Shown here in pieces: positions 54,914 through 64,000 of a stretch of DNA of 64,000 nucleotides. Both the position numbers and the translations under genes were made by a program. The stretch is from Pseudomonadota bacterium (GTDB lineage: Bacteria > Pseudomonadota > Gammaproteobacteria > Burkholderiales > Burkholderiaceae_C), in assembly GCA_021847345.1 (NCBI GenBank), contig JAJZTW010000006.1:1-64000 (forward strand), given 5' to 3'. A model generated the notes under the pieces. It searched no databases. It was not told the DNA's origin and saw only the letters and a list, made by a program, of their open reading frames with translations. How positions within the stretch are numbered: position 1 is the stretch's first letter; each line of letters opens with the position of its first letter.

Positions 54914-55874
54914 CGCGCCGGCGAGCGGCGGCGGCGCCGAGACTTCGCGCGCGACGCCCGCCGGTGCCGATTTCGACGCGTGGGCGGCGCAGCGGGCGCA
55001 GCGGGCGCGCGAGCTGATCGAGCGCCACGTCGGCGCCGGGCTGGCGCCGGGCGCCTCGCTGGGCGAGGCCATGCACTACGCGGCCGCGCTGGGCGGCAAG
55101 CGCATGCGCCCGCTGCTGGTGTGGGCCACCGGCGAGTGCCTGGGCGCCGACCCGGCGGCGCTGGACGCAGCGGCCCTGGCCACGGAACTGGTGCACGCGT
55201 ATTCGCTGGTGCACGACGACCTGCCCTGCATGGACAACGATGTGTTGCGCCGCGGCATGCCCACGGTGCACGTGCGCTTCGGCGAGGCCATGGCACTGCT
55301 CGCCGGCGACGCGCTGCAGACCCGCGCGTTCGAGGTGCTCACCGGCGACGCGGCGCTGGCGCCCGCGCTGCAGGCCCGTCTGTGCGGGCTGCTGGCCGGT
55401 GCGGCGGGCGCCGCCGGCATGGCCGGCGGCCAGGCCACCGACCTGCTGGCCACCGGGCAGCGCCTCGACCTGGACGCGCTGCGCGACATGCACGCTCGCA
55501 AGACCGGTGCGCTGCTGCGTGCCAGCGTGCTGATGGGGGTGGCCTGCGCCGCCGAACGCGATGCGGAGCTTGCTGCGCGTTGCGAGCCCGCGCTGCGCAC
55601 GTACGCCGAGAACATCGGTCTGGCGTTCCAGGTGGTCGACGACGTGCTCGACGCGAGCATGGATTCGGCCACGCTGGGCAAGACCGCGGGCAAGGATGCC
55701 GAGCAGGGCAAGGCCACGTTCGTCAGCCTGCTCGGCGTCGAGCCGGCGCGACAGTACGCGCAGCGCCTGCTCGACCAGGCGCTGGAGGCGTTGCGGCGAC
55801 TGCCGCCGCCGGCGCAGCAGCGTACGCAGCGCCTGGCCGAACTGGCCTGCCGCGTGCTCGCCAGGAGTCACTGA
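54885..55874 (+). CDS. ispA: Farnesyl diphosphate synthase
   Basis: 329 aa polyprenyl synthetase making geranyl and farnesyl diphosphate. First aspartate motif [10 protein letters not shown] (about 108-117), second motif VDDVLD near 250, and [11 protein letters not shown] for IPP binding. I place the start at ATG 54885 ([14 protein letters not shown]) inside xseB with GGTGGTGA ahead; a later start is possible since the first 35 residues are low complexity. Confidence 0.94.
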   Translation: MPTSALATTDAPASGGGAETSRATPAGADFDAWAAQRAQRARELIERHVGAGLAPGASLGEAMHYAAALGGKRMRPLLVWATGECLGADPAALDAAALATELVHAYSLVHDDLPCMDNDVLRRGMPTVHVRFGEAMALLAGDALQTRAFEVLTGDAALAPALQARLCGLLAGAAGAAGMAGGQATDLLATGQRLDLDALRDMHARKTGALLRASVLMGVACAAERDAELAARCEPALRTYAENIGLAFQVVDDVLDASMDSATLGKTAGKDAEQGKATFVSLLGVEPARQYAQRLLDQALEALRRLPPPAQQRTQRLAELACRVLARSH

Positions 55875-55876
55875 AC

Positions 55877-57790
55877 ATGCATTTGCTGCAAGGCATCGAC
55901 GATCCCCGGGAGCTGCGGCGCCTGGCACCCGAGCAATTGCCCGAGCTCGCGCGCGAGTTGCGCGAGTTCCTGCTGCAGACGGTCTCGCGCACGGGCGGGC
56001 ACCTGTCGTCCAACCTGGGCACGGTGGAGCTGACCCTGGCGCTGCACTACGTGTTCGACACCCCCCACGACCGCCTGGTGTGGGACGTCGGGCACCAGAC
56101 CTACGTCCACAAGATCCTCACCGGACGCCGCGAACGCATGGCCGGGCTGCGCCAGTGGGGAGGCATTTCCGGGTTTCCGCGGCGTGACGAGTCGCCCTAC
56201 GACACTTTCGGCACCGCGCATTCGTCGACGTCGATTTCCGCCGGGCTGGGCCTGGCGCTGGCGTCGCGAGCGAAGGGCGAGCGGCGCAAGGTCGTGTCGG
56301 TGATCGGCGACGGCGCGATGACCGGCGGCATGGCCTTCGAGGCGTTGAACAACGCGGGCGTGCATCCGGAGGCCGACCTGCTGATCGTGCTCAACGACAA
56401 CGACATGTCGATCTCGGCTCCGGTCGGCGCGCTCAACCGCTACCTGGCGCGCCTGCTGTCGGGGCGCTTCTACGCCAGCGCGCGCGACGCGGCCAAGCAG
56501 GTGCTCAAGGCGGCGCCGCCGCCGCTGCTGGCGCTGGCACGGCGCCTGGAGGAGCAGGCCAAGGGCCTGGTCGCGCCGGGCACCCTGTTCGAGGAGTTCG
56601 GCATCGACTATTTCGGCCCGATCGACGGACACGACCTGAACGCATTGGTGCCGACGCTGCAGAACCTGCGCGAGCGCGGTGGGCCGCGCCTGCTGCACGT
56701 GGTCACGCGCAAGGGCCATGGCTACAAGCTGGCCGAGGCCGACCCGATCACCTATCACGGCCCCGGGCGTTTCGACCCGGCGGTGGGCATCAAGCCGCCG
56801 GCGGTGGCACCGCGCCCGACCTTCGCGCAGGTGTTCGGCAACTGGCTTTGCGACATGGCGCAGGCCGACCCGCGGCTGATGGCCGTCACGCCGGCGATGT
56901 GCGAGGGTTCGGGCATGGTCGAGTACGCGGCGCGCTTTCCGCAACGCTACTTCGACGTCGGCATCGCCGAGCAGCATGCGGTGACCTTCGCCGCCGGCAT
57001 GGCTTGCGAGGGCCTCAAGCCGGTGGTGGCGATCTATTCGACCTTCCTGCAGCGCGCCTACGACCAGCTCATCCACGACGTCGCGCTGCAGAAACTGCCG
57101 GTGGTGTTCGCGGTCGACCGCGCCGGCGTGGTGGGCGCCGACGGCGCCACGCATACCGGCGCCTTCGACATCGCCGCGTTGCGCTGCGTGCCCGACATGG
57201 TGCTGATGGCGCCCAGCGACGAGAGCCAGTGCCGGCGCATGCTGAGCACGGCCTTCGCGCTCGACGTGCCCAGCGCGGTGCGCTACCCGCGCGGCGCCGG
57301 CATCGGCGCGACGGTGGATCGCGGCGATCTGTCGACGTTGCCGGTGGGGCAGGCCGAGCTGCGCCGCCAGGGCCGGGCGCCGGCGGGCCGGCGTGTGGCG
57401 ATCCTGGCCTTCGGGCCGGTGCTGCACGCGGCGCTGAAGGCGGCCGAGGAGATCGACGCCAGCGTGGTCGACATGCGATTCATCAAGCCGCTGGACGGCG
57501 CGATGCTGCAGCGGGTCGCCGCCGACCACGACGCGCTGGTCACGGTCGAGGAGGGCGCTGCCAGCGGCGGCGCGGGCTCGGCCTGCCTGGAGGAGCTGCA
57601 GCGCCAGGGCTGGCGCATTCCGGTGCTCGTGCTGGGGCTGCCCGATGTCTGGCTGGAGCATGGCGACCCGGCCCAGGTGACGGCCGCCGCCGGGCTCGAT
57701 ACCCCCGGGCTGCTGCGCAGCATTCGCGCGCGCTTCGGCGACCTGCTGGGCTGCGCCAACGGCGGACAGCGCCAGGCGGCGAATGCCTGA
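55877..57790 (+). CDS. dxs: 1-Deoxy-D-xylulose-5-phosphate synthase
   Basis: 637 aa, full length, thiamine-diphosphate enzyme that starts the MEP isoprenoid pathway from pyruvate and glyceraldehyde-3-phosphate. Signatures: [17 protein letters not shown], the thiamine-binding [18 protein letters not shown], and in the transketolase-like domain [24 protein letters not shown] eight bases before ATG 55877, which sits two bases after the ispA stop. Supplies precursors for the ispA product, so the operon is functionally coherent. Confidence 0.98.
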   Translation: MHLLQGIDDPRELRRLAPEQLPELARELREFLLQTVSRTGGHLSSNLGTVELTLALHYVFDTPHDRLVWDVGHQTYVHKILTGRRERMAGLRQWGGISGFPRRDESPYDTFGTAHSSTSISAGLGLALASRAKGERRKVVSVIGDGAMTGGMAFEALNNAGVHPEADLLIVLNDNDMSISAPVGALNRYLARLLSGRFYASARDAAKQVLKAAPPPLLALARRLEEQAKGLVAPGTLFEEFGIDYFGPIDGHDLNALVPTLQNLRERGGPRLLHVVTRKGHGYKLAEADPITYHGPGRFDPAVGIKPPAVAPRPTFAQVFGNWLCDMAQADPRLMAVTPAMCEGSGMVEYAARFPQRYFDVGIAEQHAVTFAAGMACEGLKPVVAIYSTFLQRAYDQLIHDVALQKLPVVFAVDRAGVVGADGATHTGAFDIAALRCVPDMVLMAPSDESQCRRMLSTAFALDVPSAVRYPRGAGIGATVDRGDLSTLPVGQAELRRQGRAPAGRRVAILAFGPVLHAALKAAEEIDASVVDMRFIKPLDGAMLQRVAADHDALVTVEEGAASGGAGSACLEELQRQGWRIPVLVLGLPDVWLEHGDPAQVTAAAGLDTPGLLRSIRARFGDLLGCANGGQRQAANA

Positions 57791-57901
57791 GCCTGTCGGC
57801 TGCGCTGCGTGCAGGCTTGCTGCGCGACCGCGATAATGACTCCTTTGTCAACGGGGTGATCAACCCCCTTGGCGGGCCCGCGCGGGTCCGCCGCCGCAGC
57901 C

Positions 57902-58687
57902 ATGAACCAACCCTACGAACCCATTCCCGACGTCCAGAGTTCCCACGATCACCGCCGCCTGGCGATCCAGCGAGTGGGGATCAAGGATTTGCGCTATCCG
58001 GTGCTGGTGCGCACGGCCGACGGCGGCGTGCAGTCCTCGGTGGCTCGCGTGGACGCGGACGTGGCCTTGCCGGCGGAGCGCAAGGGAACCCACATGTCTC
58101 GCTTTGTCGAGATGCTCGAGGCCAGCGACGCTGCGCTCGACTTCTCCACGCTTGGCGAAATGGCTCGAGGCATGTGCAGGAGACTGGACGCGCAGGCCGG
58201 GCGCCTGTCGTTTCGCTTCGCGTTGTTCGTGCGCAAGACGGCGCCGGTCAGCGGGGTGGCCAGCCTGATGGACTACGAGGTCGAGTGGACCGCGCGGGTC
58301 GACGGCGACGCCACGCAGGTGCGCGCGGTGGTCCAGGTGCCGGTGAAGGCGCTGTGCCCGTGCTCGAAGGAGATTTCCGCCTACGGCGCGCACAACCAGC
58401 GCTCGCACATCACCATCACGGCCGACCTGCTCGAGTCGATGCCGCTGGAAAGCCTGATCCGACTGGCCGAGGAGGAAGCCTCCTGCGAGATCTGGGGCCT
58501 GCTCAAGCGCCCCGACGAGAAGTACGTGACCGAGCGCGCCTACGACAATCCGAAGTTCGTCGAGGACCTGGTCCGCGACGTCGCCGCGCGGGTGCGCGCG
58601 GAGCCGCGCATCGGCAGCTTCGTGGTCGAGGCGGAGAACTTCGAGTCCATCCACAACCACTCCGCCTACGCCCGCATCGAGGGCTGA
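57902..58687 (+). CDS. folE2: GTP cyclohydrolase FolE2
   Basis: 261 aa type IB GTP cyclohydrolase, metal-dependent, which makes dihydroneopterin triphosphate for folate or queuosine. Family markers: [25 protein letters not shown], a metal-binding cysteine in [19 protein letters not shown], and [22 protein letters not shown] 57902 was preferred to the longer frame. FolE2 in many bacteria is expressed in zinc limitation, but no Zur site was recognised in the 111-bp gap; that gap has a GGCGGGCCCGCGCGGGTCCGCC hairpin. Confidence 0.95.
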   Translation: MNQPYEPIPDVQSSHDHRRLAIQRVGIKDLRYPVLVRTADGGVQSSVARVDADVALPAERKGTHMSRFVEMLEASDAALDFSTLGEMARGMCRRLDAQAGRLSFRFALFVRKTAPVSGVASLMDYEVEWTARVDGDATQVRAVVQVPVKALCPCSKEISAYGAHNQRSHITITADLLESMPLESLIRLAEEEASCEIWGLLKRPDEKYVTERAYDNPKFVEDLVRDVAARVRAEPRIGSFVVEAENFESIHNHSAYARIEG

Positions 58688-58711
58688 CACCCCCGGAGGC
58701 GGTGCCTCGCG

Positions 58712-59164
58712 TCAGGCGCCGCCGAGCAGCGCCTTGGCGCGGGTCGACACCTGGGCCATGTCGGCGCGCCCGGAAAGCCGGGCCTTCAGCGCCGGCATCA
58801 GCTTGCCCAGAGCCTGCGGGCCGGCCAGGCCGAGCTCGGAGATGATGCCGCGGATCTCCGCATCGAGTTCCTCGGCGCCGAGCCGCGCCGGCAGGTAGGG
58901 CTCGAGCACGGCGATTTCGGCGGCTTCCTTGTCGGCCAGGTCGGCGCGCGCGCCGGCCTCGAACTGCGCCCGGGCGTCCCGGCGCTGCTTGATCATGCGC
59001 TCGATCACGCTCAGCACCGCCGCGTCGTCGAGTTCCACCCGCTCATCGACTTCGCGCTGCTTGATCGCCGCCAGCAGCATGCGGATGGTGCCCAGGCGGG
59101 CGCTGTCCTTGGCGCGCATCGCCGTCTTCATGTCTTCCTGGATTCGGGTCTTGAGTTCGGACAT
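58712..59164 (-). CDS. yqeY: GatB/YqeY domain protein
   Basis: 150 aa. YqeY pattern: MSELKTRIQEDMKTAMRAKDSARLGTIRML, then EIAVLEPYLPARLGAEELDAEI and a C-terminal KLMPALKARLSGRADM. Thought to influence tRNA amidation, unproven. Start ATG 59164. Follows rpsU on the same strand, as in many betaproteobacteria, but a terminator lies between. Confidence 0.93.
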   Translation of the reverse strand: MSELKTRIQEDMKTAMRAKDSARLGTIRMLLAAIKQREVDERVELDDAAVLSVIERMIKQRRDARAQFEAGARADLADKEAAEIAVLEPYLPARLGAEELDAEIRGIISELGLAGPQALGKLMPALKARLSGRADMAQVSTRAKALLGGA

Positions 59165-59212
59165 CGCAGCGCAGCAGGCAGTTGGGAGTGCGCGACGGGC
59201 GCGCACCGCAAA

Positions 59213-59245
59213 GACAAAAACCGGCGCTGCCTCGCGGCGCGCCGG
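59213..59245 (-). terminator. Rho-independent terminator after rpsU
   Basis: Minus-strand AACCGGCGC and GCGCCGGTT arms (59245-59237 and 59225-59217) with an 11-base loop, followed by TTTTTGTC. It would end rpsU transcripts before yqeY, or attenuate them. Confidence 0.8.
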
Positions 59246-59296
59246 TTCCCTGGCGTCGCGCGGCCAGCGGGCCGCAGGCGACGCGTGCGAAGGCGT

Positions 59297-59509
59297 TCAG
59301 TACAGGCGCTTGGGCAGCATGTGGCTGCGAATGCGCTTGTAGTGGCGCTTGACCGCGGCCGCCTTCTTGCGCTTGCGCTCGGCAGTCGGCTTCTCGTAGA
59401 ACTGGCGGGCACGCAGGTCGGTCAGCAAACCGAGCTTTTCGATGGTGCGCTTGAAGCGGCGCAGGGCAACGTCGAAGGGTTCGTTTTCTTTTACGCGAAT
59501 CGTGGTCAT
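59297..59509 (-). CDS. rpsU: 30S ribosomal protein S21
   Basis: 70 aa, basic. [21 protein letters not shown], a typical betaproteobacterial S21 with [20 protein letters not shown]. Start ATG 59509. A sigma70-like promoter 150 bases upstream. Confidence 0.98.
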   Translation of the reverse strand: MTTIRVKENEPFDVALRRFKRTIEKLGLLTDLRARQFYEKPTAERKRKKAAAVKRHYKRIRSHMLPKRLY

Positions 59510-59656
59510 TGCAAACGGGTACCTAGGGGTCGGGGATTGCGCACGGTGCAGCGGGCGCAATCCGGCGCGGCGCCGCGCCCTGAGCCGCTATCCGGCACGA
59601 CGATCGGTCTCGACCGTGGCCTTGCGACGCATGCAACGCGACGAAAAAACCTTTAA

Positions 59657-59686
59657 AGTATACCGAATCGAAGGCGGCGTGCCCAA
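59657..59686 (-). promoter_or_regulatory. Candidate promoter of rpsU
   Basis: TTGGGC (59686-59681), 18 bases, TATACT (59662-59657) on the minus strand, giving a leader of about 140 bases. It lies in a distinctly AT-rich patch of an otherwise GC-rich 332-bp gap between rpsU and tsaD; no further gene is seen there. Confidence 0.55.
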
Positions 59687-59841
59687 CACCTGCTGAAAAT
59701 TCCCCGCCGGCTCCTGCGGCCGGCGTCCAGCGGCGGGGCTCGCCGGCCGCTCCCCGGCTTCCCGCCGCCCAGTTTCCCGTCGTAGCGCCTGCCGGCGCGA
59801 AAAGCCCCTTGCCAGCCAATTCCCCGCCGAACCCGGAGCGC

Positions 59842-60861
59842 GTGCGCGTGCTCGGGGTCGAGACCTCCTGCGACGAAACCGGCGTCGCCGTCTACGACAG
59901 CCACGCAGGGCTGCTGGGCCATGCGCTGCATTCGCAGGTGGCGCTGCACCAGGCCTATGGCGGCGTGGTGCCCGAGCTGGCGTCGCGTGACCACATCGCG
60001 CGCGTGCTGCCGCTGCTCGACGCGACGCTCGAGCAGGCCGGGCTCGGCCTGCACGAGCTCGACGCCGTGGCCTACACCCGCGGCCCGGGGCTGGCCGGCG
60101 CGTTGCTCGTGGGCGCCGGCGTCGCGGCGTCGCTGGCCATGGCCGTCGGCAAGCCCCTGCTCGGGGTGCACCATCTGGAGGGGCACCTGCTGTCGCCGCT
60201 GCTGAGCGAGCCGGAACTGGACTTTCCCTTTGTCGCGCTGCTGGTATCGGGCGGGCACACCATGCTGTTGCAGGCGCGTGCGCTTGGCGACTACCTGCTG
60301 CTCGGGGAAACCGTCGACGACGCGGCCGGGGAGGCCTTCGACAAGTCGGCCAAGCTGCTCGGCCTGGGCTACCCCGGCGGGCCCGAGCTGGCGCGCCTGG
60401 CCGAACGCGGCGACCCTCGGGGCTTCGACCTGCCGCGCCCCAAGCTTCATTCCGGTGACCTGGACTTTTCCTTCGCCGGGCTCAAGACCGCGGTGCTCAC
60501 CCGCGTGCGCCAGCTGGGTCCGGAGCCTGGCGAACAGGCGCGCGCCGACCTCGCGGCGTCGACCCAGGAGGCGATCACCGACGTGCTGGCGGCCAAGGCG
60601 GCCGCGGCGCTGGAGCGCAGCGGCATGCGCACCCTGGTGGTGGCCGGTGGCGTCGGCGCCAACCTGCGGCTGCGCGAAAAGCTCGACGCCGCATGCGCGC
60701 GCATCGGCGCGCGCGTGCACTATCCGGCGCTGCAATGGTGCACCGACAACGGCCCGATGATCGCGTACGCGGCGTGCCGTCGCCTGCAGGCCGGCCTGGC
60801 CCGGGCGCGGCACGACTACGCCTTCGACATCCAGCCGCGCTGGGACCTCGCCGAGTTGTAG
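59842..60861 (+). CDS. tsaD: tRNA N6-threonylcarbamoyladenosine transferase TsaD
   Basis: 339 aa. Completes t6A37 formation on ANN-decoding tRNAs with TsaB and TsaE. The kinase-like ASKHA fold shows [19 protein letters not shown], metal-binding [15 protein letters not shown] and [15 protein letters not shown] set the start at GTG 59842 because the protein then begins [13 protein letters not shown], exactly the family start, with GGAG three bases ahead; TTG 59809 would add 11 residues. Its TAG stop lies in the first unit of an 11-bp tandem repeat. Confidence 0.94.
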   Translation: MRVLGVETSCDETGVAVYDSHAGLLGHALHSQVALHQAYGGVVPELASRDHIARVLPLLDATLEQAGLGLHELDAVAYTRGPGLAGALLVGAGVAASLAMAVGKPLLGVHHLEGHLLSPLLSEPELDFPFVALLVSGGHTMLLQARALGDYLLLGETVDDAAGEAFDKSAKLLGLGYPGGPELARLAERGDPRGFDLPRPKLHSGDLDFSFAGLKTAVLTRVRQLGPEPGEQARADLAASTQEAITDVLAAKAAAALERSGMRTLVVAGGVGANLRLREKLDAACARIGARVHYPALQWCTDNGPMIAYAACRRLQAGLARARHDYAFDIQPRWDLAEL

Positions 60862-60934
60862 GCAGGGTGTAGGCAGGGTGTAGGCAGGGTGTAGGCAGGG
60901 TGTAGGCAGGGTGTAGGCAGGGTGTAGGCAGGGC
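60858..60934. repeat. 11-bp tandem repeat, seven copies, overlapping the tsaD stop
   Basis: GTAGGCAGGGT is repeated exactly seven times (last base altered), starting with the final codons of tsaD: the TAG stop is bases 2-4 of the first unit. It occupies the gap between the convergent tsaD and metallophosphoesterase genes. Confidence 0.9.
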
Positions 60935-60982
60935 GGGCCGAGGCCGGGCCGTGTCCCGCCGCGGGGCGGGTTTCCAGCTGGT

Positions 60983-61750
60983 TCAGACTTCCCAGACGCC
61001 CTGCGGCTGGAAGTCTTCGTCCTCGCCCTTGCTGGCGTGGCCGCGCGCGTTGCACACCACGCGCGAGTCCCCCACGCGGTAATCGTGCCGGCAGTGCAGG
61101 TGCCCGTGCAGCCACAGGTCGCTCAGCCCGATCATGTCGTCGTAGGCGTTGCAGAAGCTGGCGGTGGCGCCGTTGACCGGGTAGCGCGGGTCGGTGCTGC
61201 GCAGGCTGGGGGCGAAATGGGTCACCACCACGGTGGCGTCCCAGCGGCCGGGGGCGCTGCGCGGCTGCTCGAGCTGCTCGCGCAGCCAGTCGCGGCTGCG
61301 CAGTCCCTCCTGGCGCAGCGCGTGGGCGTCCATCGGGCGCCCGTTGCGCACCGAGCGCTGCACCTGCTCGATGAAATACTTCGCCGCGCGCATGCAGTGC
61401 TCGCGCCGCGCCGGACCGAACAGGTCGAAGTCGTTCCACAGCGTGGTGCCGACGAAGCGCACGCGGCGACCGCGCGCCTCCAGCACCAGGGTCTCGCGCT
61501 CGAGCATGTGGATGCCGGCGCGGTCGCAGCGCAGGCGCAGCGCCGCGGTGGCGGTGTCGAAATCGCGACCGTCGTACTCGTGGTTGCCGGCCACGAACAG
61601 CACGGGAACCGGCCAGTCGCGGAAGCGCTCCAGCGACACGTGTTCGGCGTCGACGTCGCCCGCCAGCACCAGCAGGTCGGCCTGCGGCGCGGGAACGGGT
61701 TCGTAGCTTTCGGTCTCGAGGTGCAGGTCGGACAGGAGTTGCAGGCGCAT
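60983..61750 (-). CDS. Metallophosphoesterase
   Basis: 255 aa calcineurin-like phosphoesterase with the five-block metal site: SDLHLE (about 7-12), LAGDVDAE (D near 34), AGNHEYD, VVVTHFAP and WLHGHLHCRHDYRVG. Related proteins hydrolyse phosphomonoesters, diesters or nucleotides; substrate open. ATG 61750. Converges with tsaD. Repeats upstream at 61770-61817 may be regulatory. Confidence 0.9.
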   Translation of the reverse strand: MRLQLLSDLHLETESYEPVPAPQADLLVLAGDVDAEHVSLERFRDWPVPVLFVAGNHEYDGRDFDTATAALRLRCDRAGIHMLERETLVLEARGRRVRFVGTTLWNDFDLFGPARREHCMRAAKYFIEQVQRSVRNGRPMDAHALRQEGLRSRDWLREQLEQPRSAPGRWDATVVVTHFAPSLRSTDPRYPVNGATASFCNAYDDMIGLSDLWLHGHLHCRHDYRVGDSRVVCNARGHASKGEDEDFQPQGVWEV

Positions 61751-61769
61751 GTCGGCGTGGTTGAAAGGC

Positions 61770-61817
61770 GTCCGCGTACAAGGTGTCCGCGTACAAGGCG
61801 GGTGTCCGCGGACAAGG
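61770..61817. repeat. 14-bp repeat, three copies upstream of the metallophosphoesterase
   Basis: GTCCGCGTACAAGG occurs at 61770 and 61785, and GTCCGCGGACAAGG at 61804. On the minus strand each begins CCTTGTAC/CCTTGTCC, 20 to 65 bases before the start codon, so they may be operators or part of a promoter. Confidence 0.6.
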
Positions 61818-62008
61818 CGGCCACGGCGACAATGTAGCGGCAATGCGCGATCGGCGGAGTCCGCCAGCACGGGCTCCCGGGTCGCCGGCAAGGCCGGGCC
61901 GAGGGGCGGCTTTGGGGGGCGACGGGTCGAATGCGCTAAACTCCTTGTTTTTTCACGGCGTGGAACGGTTTCTTCCGCGTTCGCGAGTTCTTCACTGGAA
62001 ACTTCAAC

Positions 62009-62278
62009 ATGAGTCTGAATCAAGCCACGACGGCGCAAATCGTCGCCGACAACGCGCGCGCAGCCAGGGATACCGGGTCCCCCGAGGTCCAGGTCGCGCT
62101 GCTCACCGCGCGCATCAACGAACTGACGGGGCACTTCAAGGTGCACGCCAAGGACCACCACGGCCGCCGCGGCCTGCTGCGCATGGTCAGCCGCCGTCGC
62201 AAGCTGCTCGACTACCTCAAGGGCAAGGACGCCGATCGCTACCGCGCGCTGATCGCCAAGCTCAACCTGCGCAAGTAA
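62009..62278 (+). CDS. rpsO: 30S ribosomal protein S15
   Basis: 89 aa. S15 signature blocks: [50 protein letters not shown] is the conserved core. Binds 16S rRNA at the h20-h22 junction. ATG 62009. A leader of about 75 bases with TAAACT (about 61935) as possible -10. Followed by pnp, the usual pair. Confidence 0.98.
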   Translation: MSLNQATTAQIVADNARAARDTGSPEVQVALLTARINELTGHFKVHAKDHHGRRGLLRMVSRRRKLLDYLKGKDADRYRALIAKLNLRK

Positions 62279-62294
62279 CCCGACGTGAACCATG

Positions 62295-62328
62295 GGGCGC
62301 CTGCTTCGCACCCGCGAGCCAGGCGCCC
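62295..62328 (+). terminator. Hairpin after rpsO
   Basis: GGGCGCCTG (62295-62303) pairs with CAGGCGCCC (62320-62328), followed by TGTTGT. Perfect 9-bp stem without a clean T-run, so a partial terminator or a processing site in the rpsO-pnp intercistronic region. Confidence 0.55.
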
Positions 62329-62386
62329 TGTTGTCATGCGCGGCGCATGGCGCGCCGACGCATCGAGCCGGGAGGCGCTGCTGTGT

Positions 62387-62442
62387 CATTCCCGGGCTGC
62401 TTTGCCCGCACCCGCAGGGCTGCGCAGAGTGTCCCGGGAATG
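62387..62442 (+). promoter_or_regulatory. Large hairpin in the pnp leader
   Basis: CATTCCCGGG (62387-62396) pairs perfectly with CCCGGGAATG (62433-62442) across a GC-rich 36-base interior with smaller stems. In E. coli the pnp leader is cut by RNase III as part of autoregulation; this structure occupies the equivalent place, about 90 bases before the pnp ATG. The 255-bp gap holds no gene. Confidence 0.5.
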
Positions 62443-62533
62443 GCATTGTGCTTCCCGCGTTGCCCGCGATGGCGGGCGTATGAACCGGGCGCCGGGCCCA
62501 GGCCCGCGGCGCCCGCCGAGCATGGAGTAAGCA

Positions 62534-64000
<1,467 letters not shown>

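Noticed and set aside
57791-57901. Riboswitch or Zur box ahead of folE2
   Set aside because: The gap has a GC-rich hairpin and a GATAAT word, but no THF/preQ1 riboswitch core and no Zur-like palindrome could be recognised.

Overview
The window is 64 kb of uniformly GC-rich, densely coding bacterial chromosome. Gene families and gene order point to a betaproteobacterium, most likely of the order Burkholderiales: ppc next to hemC-hemD-hemX-hemY, thrB(type II)-DUF2782-polA, rpsO-pnp, xseB-ispA-dxs, a BPSS1780-type membrane protein, and an aerobic box pathway for benzoate. The genus cannot be named from sequence alone.

Layout. (1) 1-7.75 kb: aerobic benzoyl-CoA (box) cluster. boxC-boxB-boxA run leftward and boxD, a benzoate-CoA ligase and an alpha/beta hydrolase run rightward from a shared 339-bp promoter region that carries six TGCA words, the core word bound by BzdR/BoxR-type regulators. 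(2) 7.75-12.5 kb: a rearranged accessory zone. It holds three paralogues of an unrecognised secreted protein, an aldo/keto reductase, a chimeric pseudogene that records a tandem duplication, dispersed hairpin repeats and a PcaC-like protein. (3) 12.5-16.8 kb: a five-gene operon with every junction overlapping, in transcription order gpx, cfa-type methyltransferase, chalcone-isomerase-like protein, MFS transporter and DUF3833 lipoprotein, consistent with envelope lipid modification under oxidative stress. (4) 17-20 kb: GDP-mannose synthesis, a small membrane protein and a zinc alcohol dehydrogenase. (5) 20.1-27.2 kb: accessory island with a Rieske oxygenase, an internally deleted TnpB with an intact-looking IS right end, an FkbM methyltransferase, a 162-bp direct repeat, and four toxin-antitoxin modules in a row (VapBC, AbrB-PIN, Xre-RES, and HigBA with a frameshifted toxin). 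It stops beside tRNA-Leu(CAA).

(6) 27.3-45.5 kb: housekeeping genes. ppc; hemC, hemD, hemX, hemY and a permease; cysM and a TusA-like protein; galU; valS diverging from a UvrD-type helicase; a DMT transporter; and a PrpF-family isomerase. (7) 45.7-53.3 kb: a MITE-like element, a membrane protein, thrB, a DUF2782 protein, polA, a nested inverted-repeat block, two universal stress proteins and a rhodanese. (8) 53.3-64 kb: a second Rieske protein diverging from xseB-ispA-dxs-folE2, then yqeY, rpsU, tsaD, a metallophosphoesterase, rpsO and the start of pnp.

Across the window a GC-rich palindromic repeat family sits directly behind stop codons. In three leftward genes (pcaC-like, adh, rhodanese) the repeat's terminal CTCA supplies the stop codon itself. 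The most interesting non-housekeeping signals are the secreted three-paralogue family with its duplication scar, the deleted TnpB next to a duplicated oxygenase 3' end, the toxin-antitoxin island, and the stop-codon-linked repeat family. No large undescribed multigene system could be demonstrated from sequence alone.
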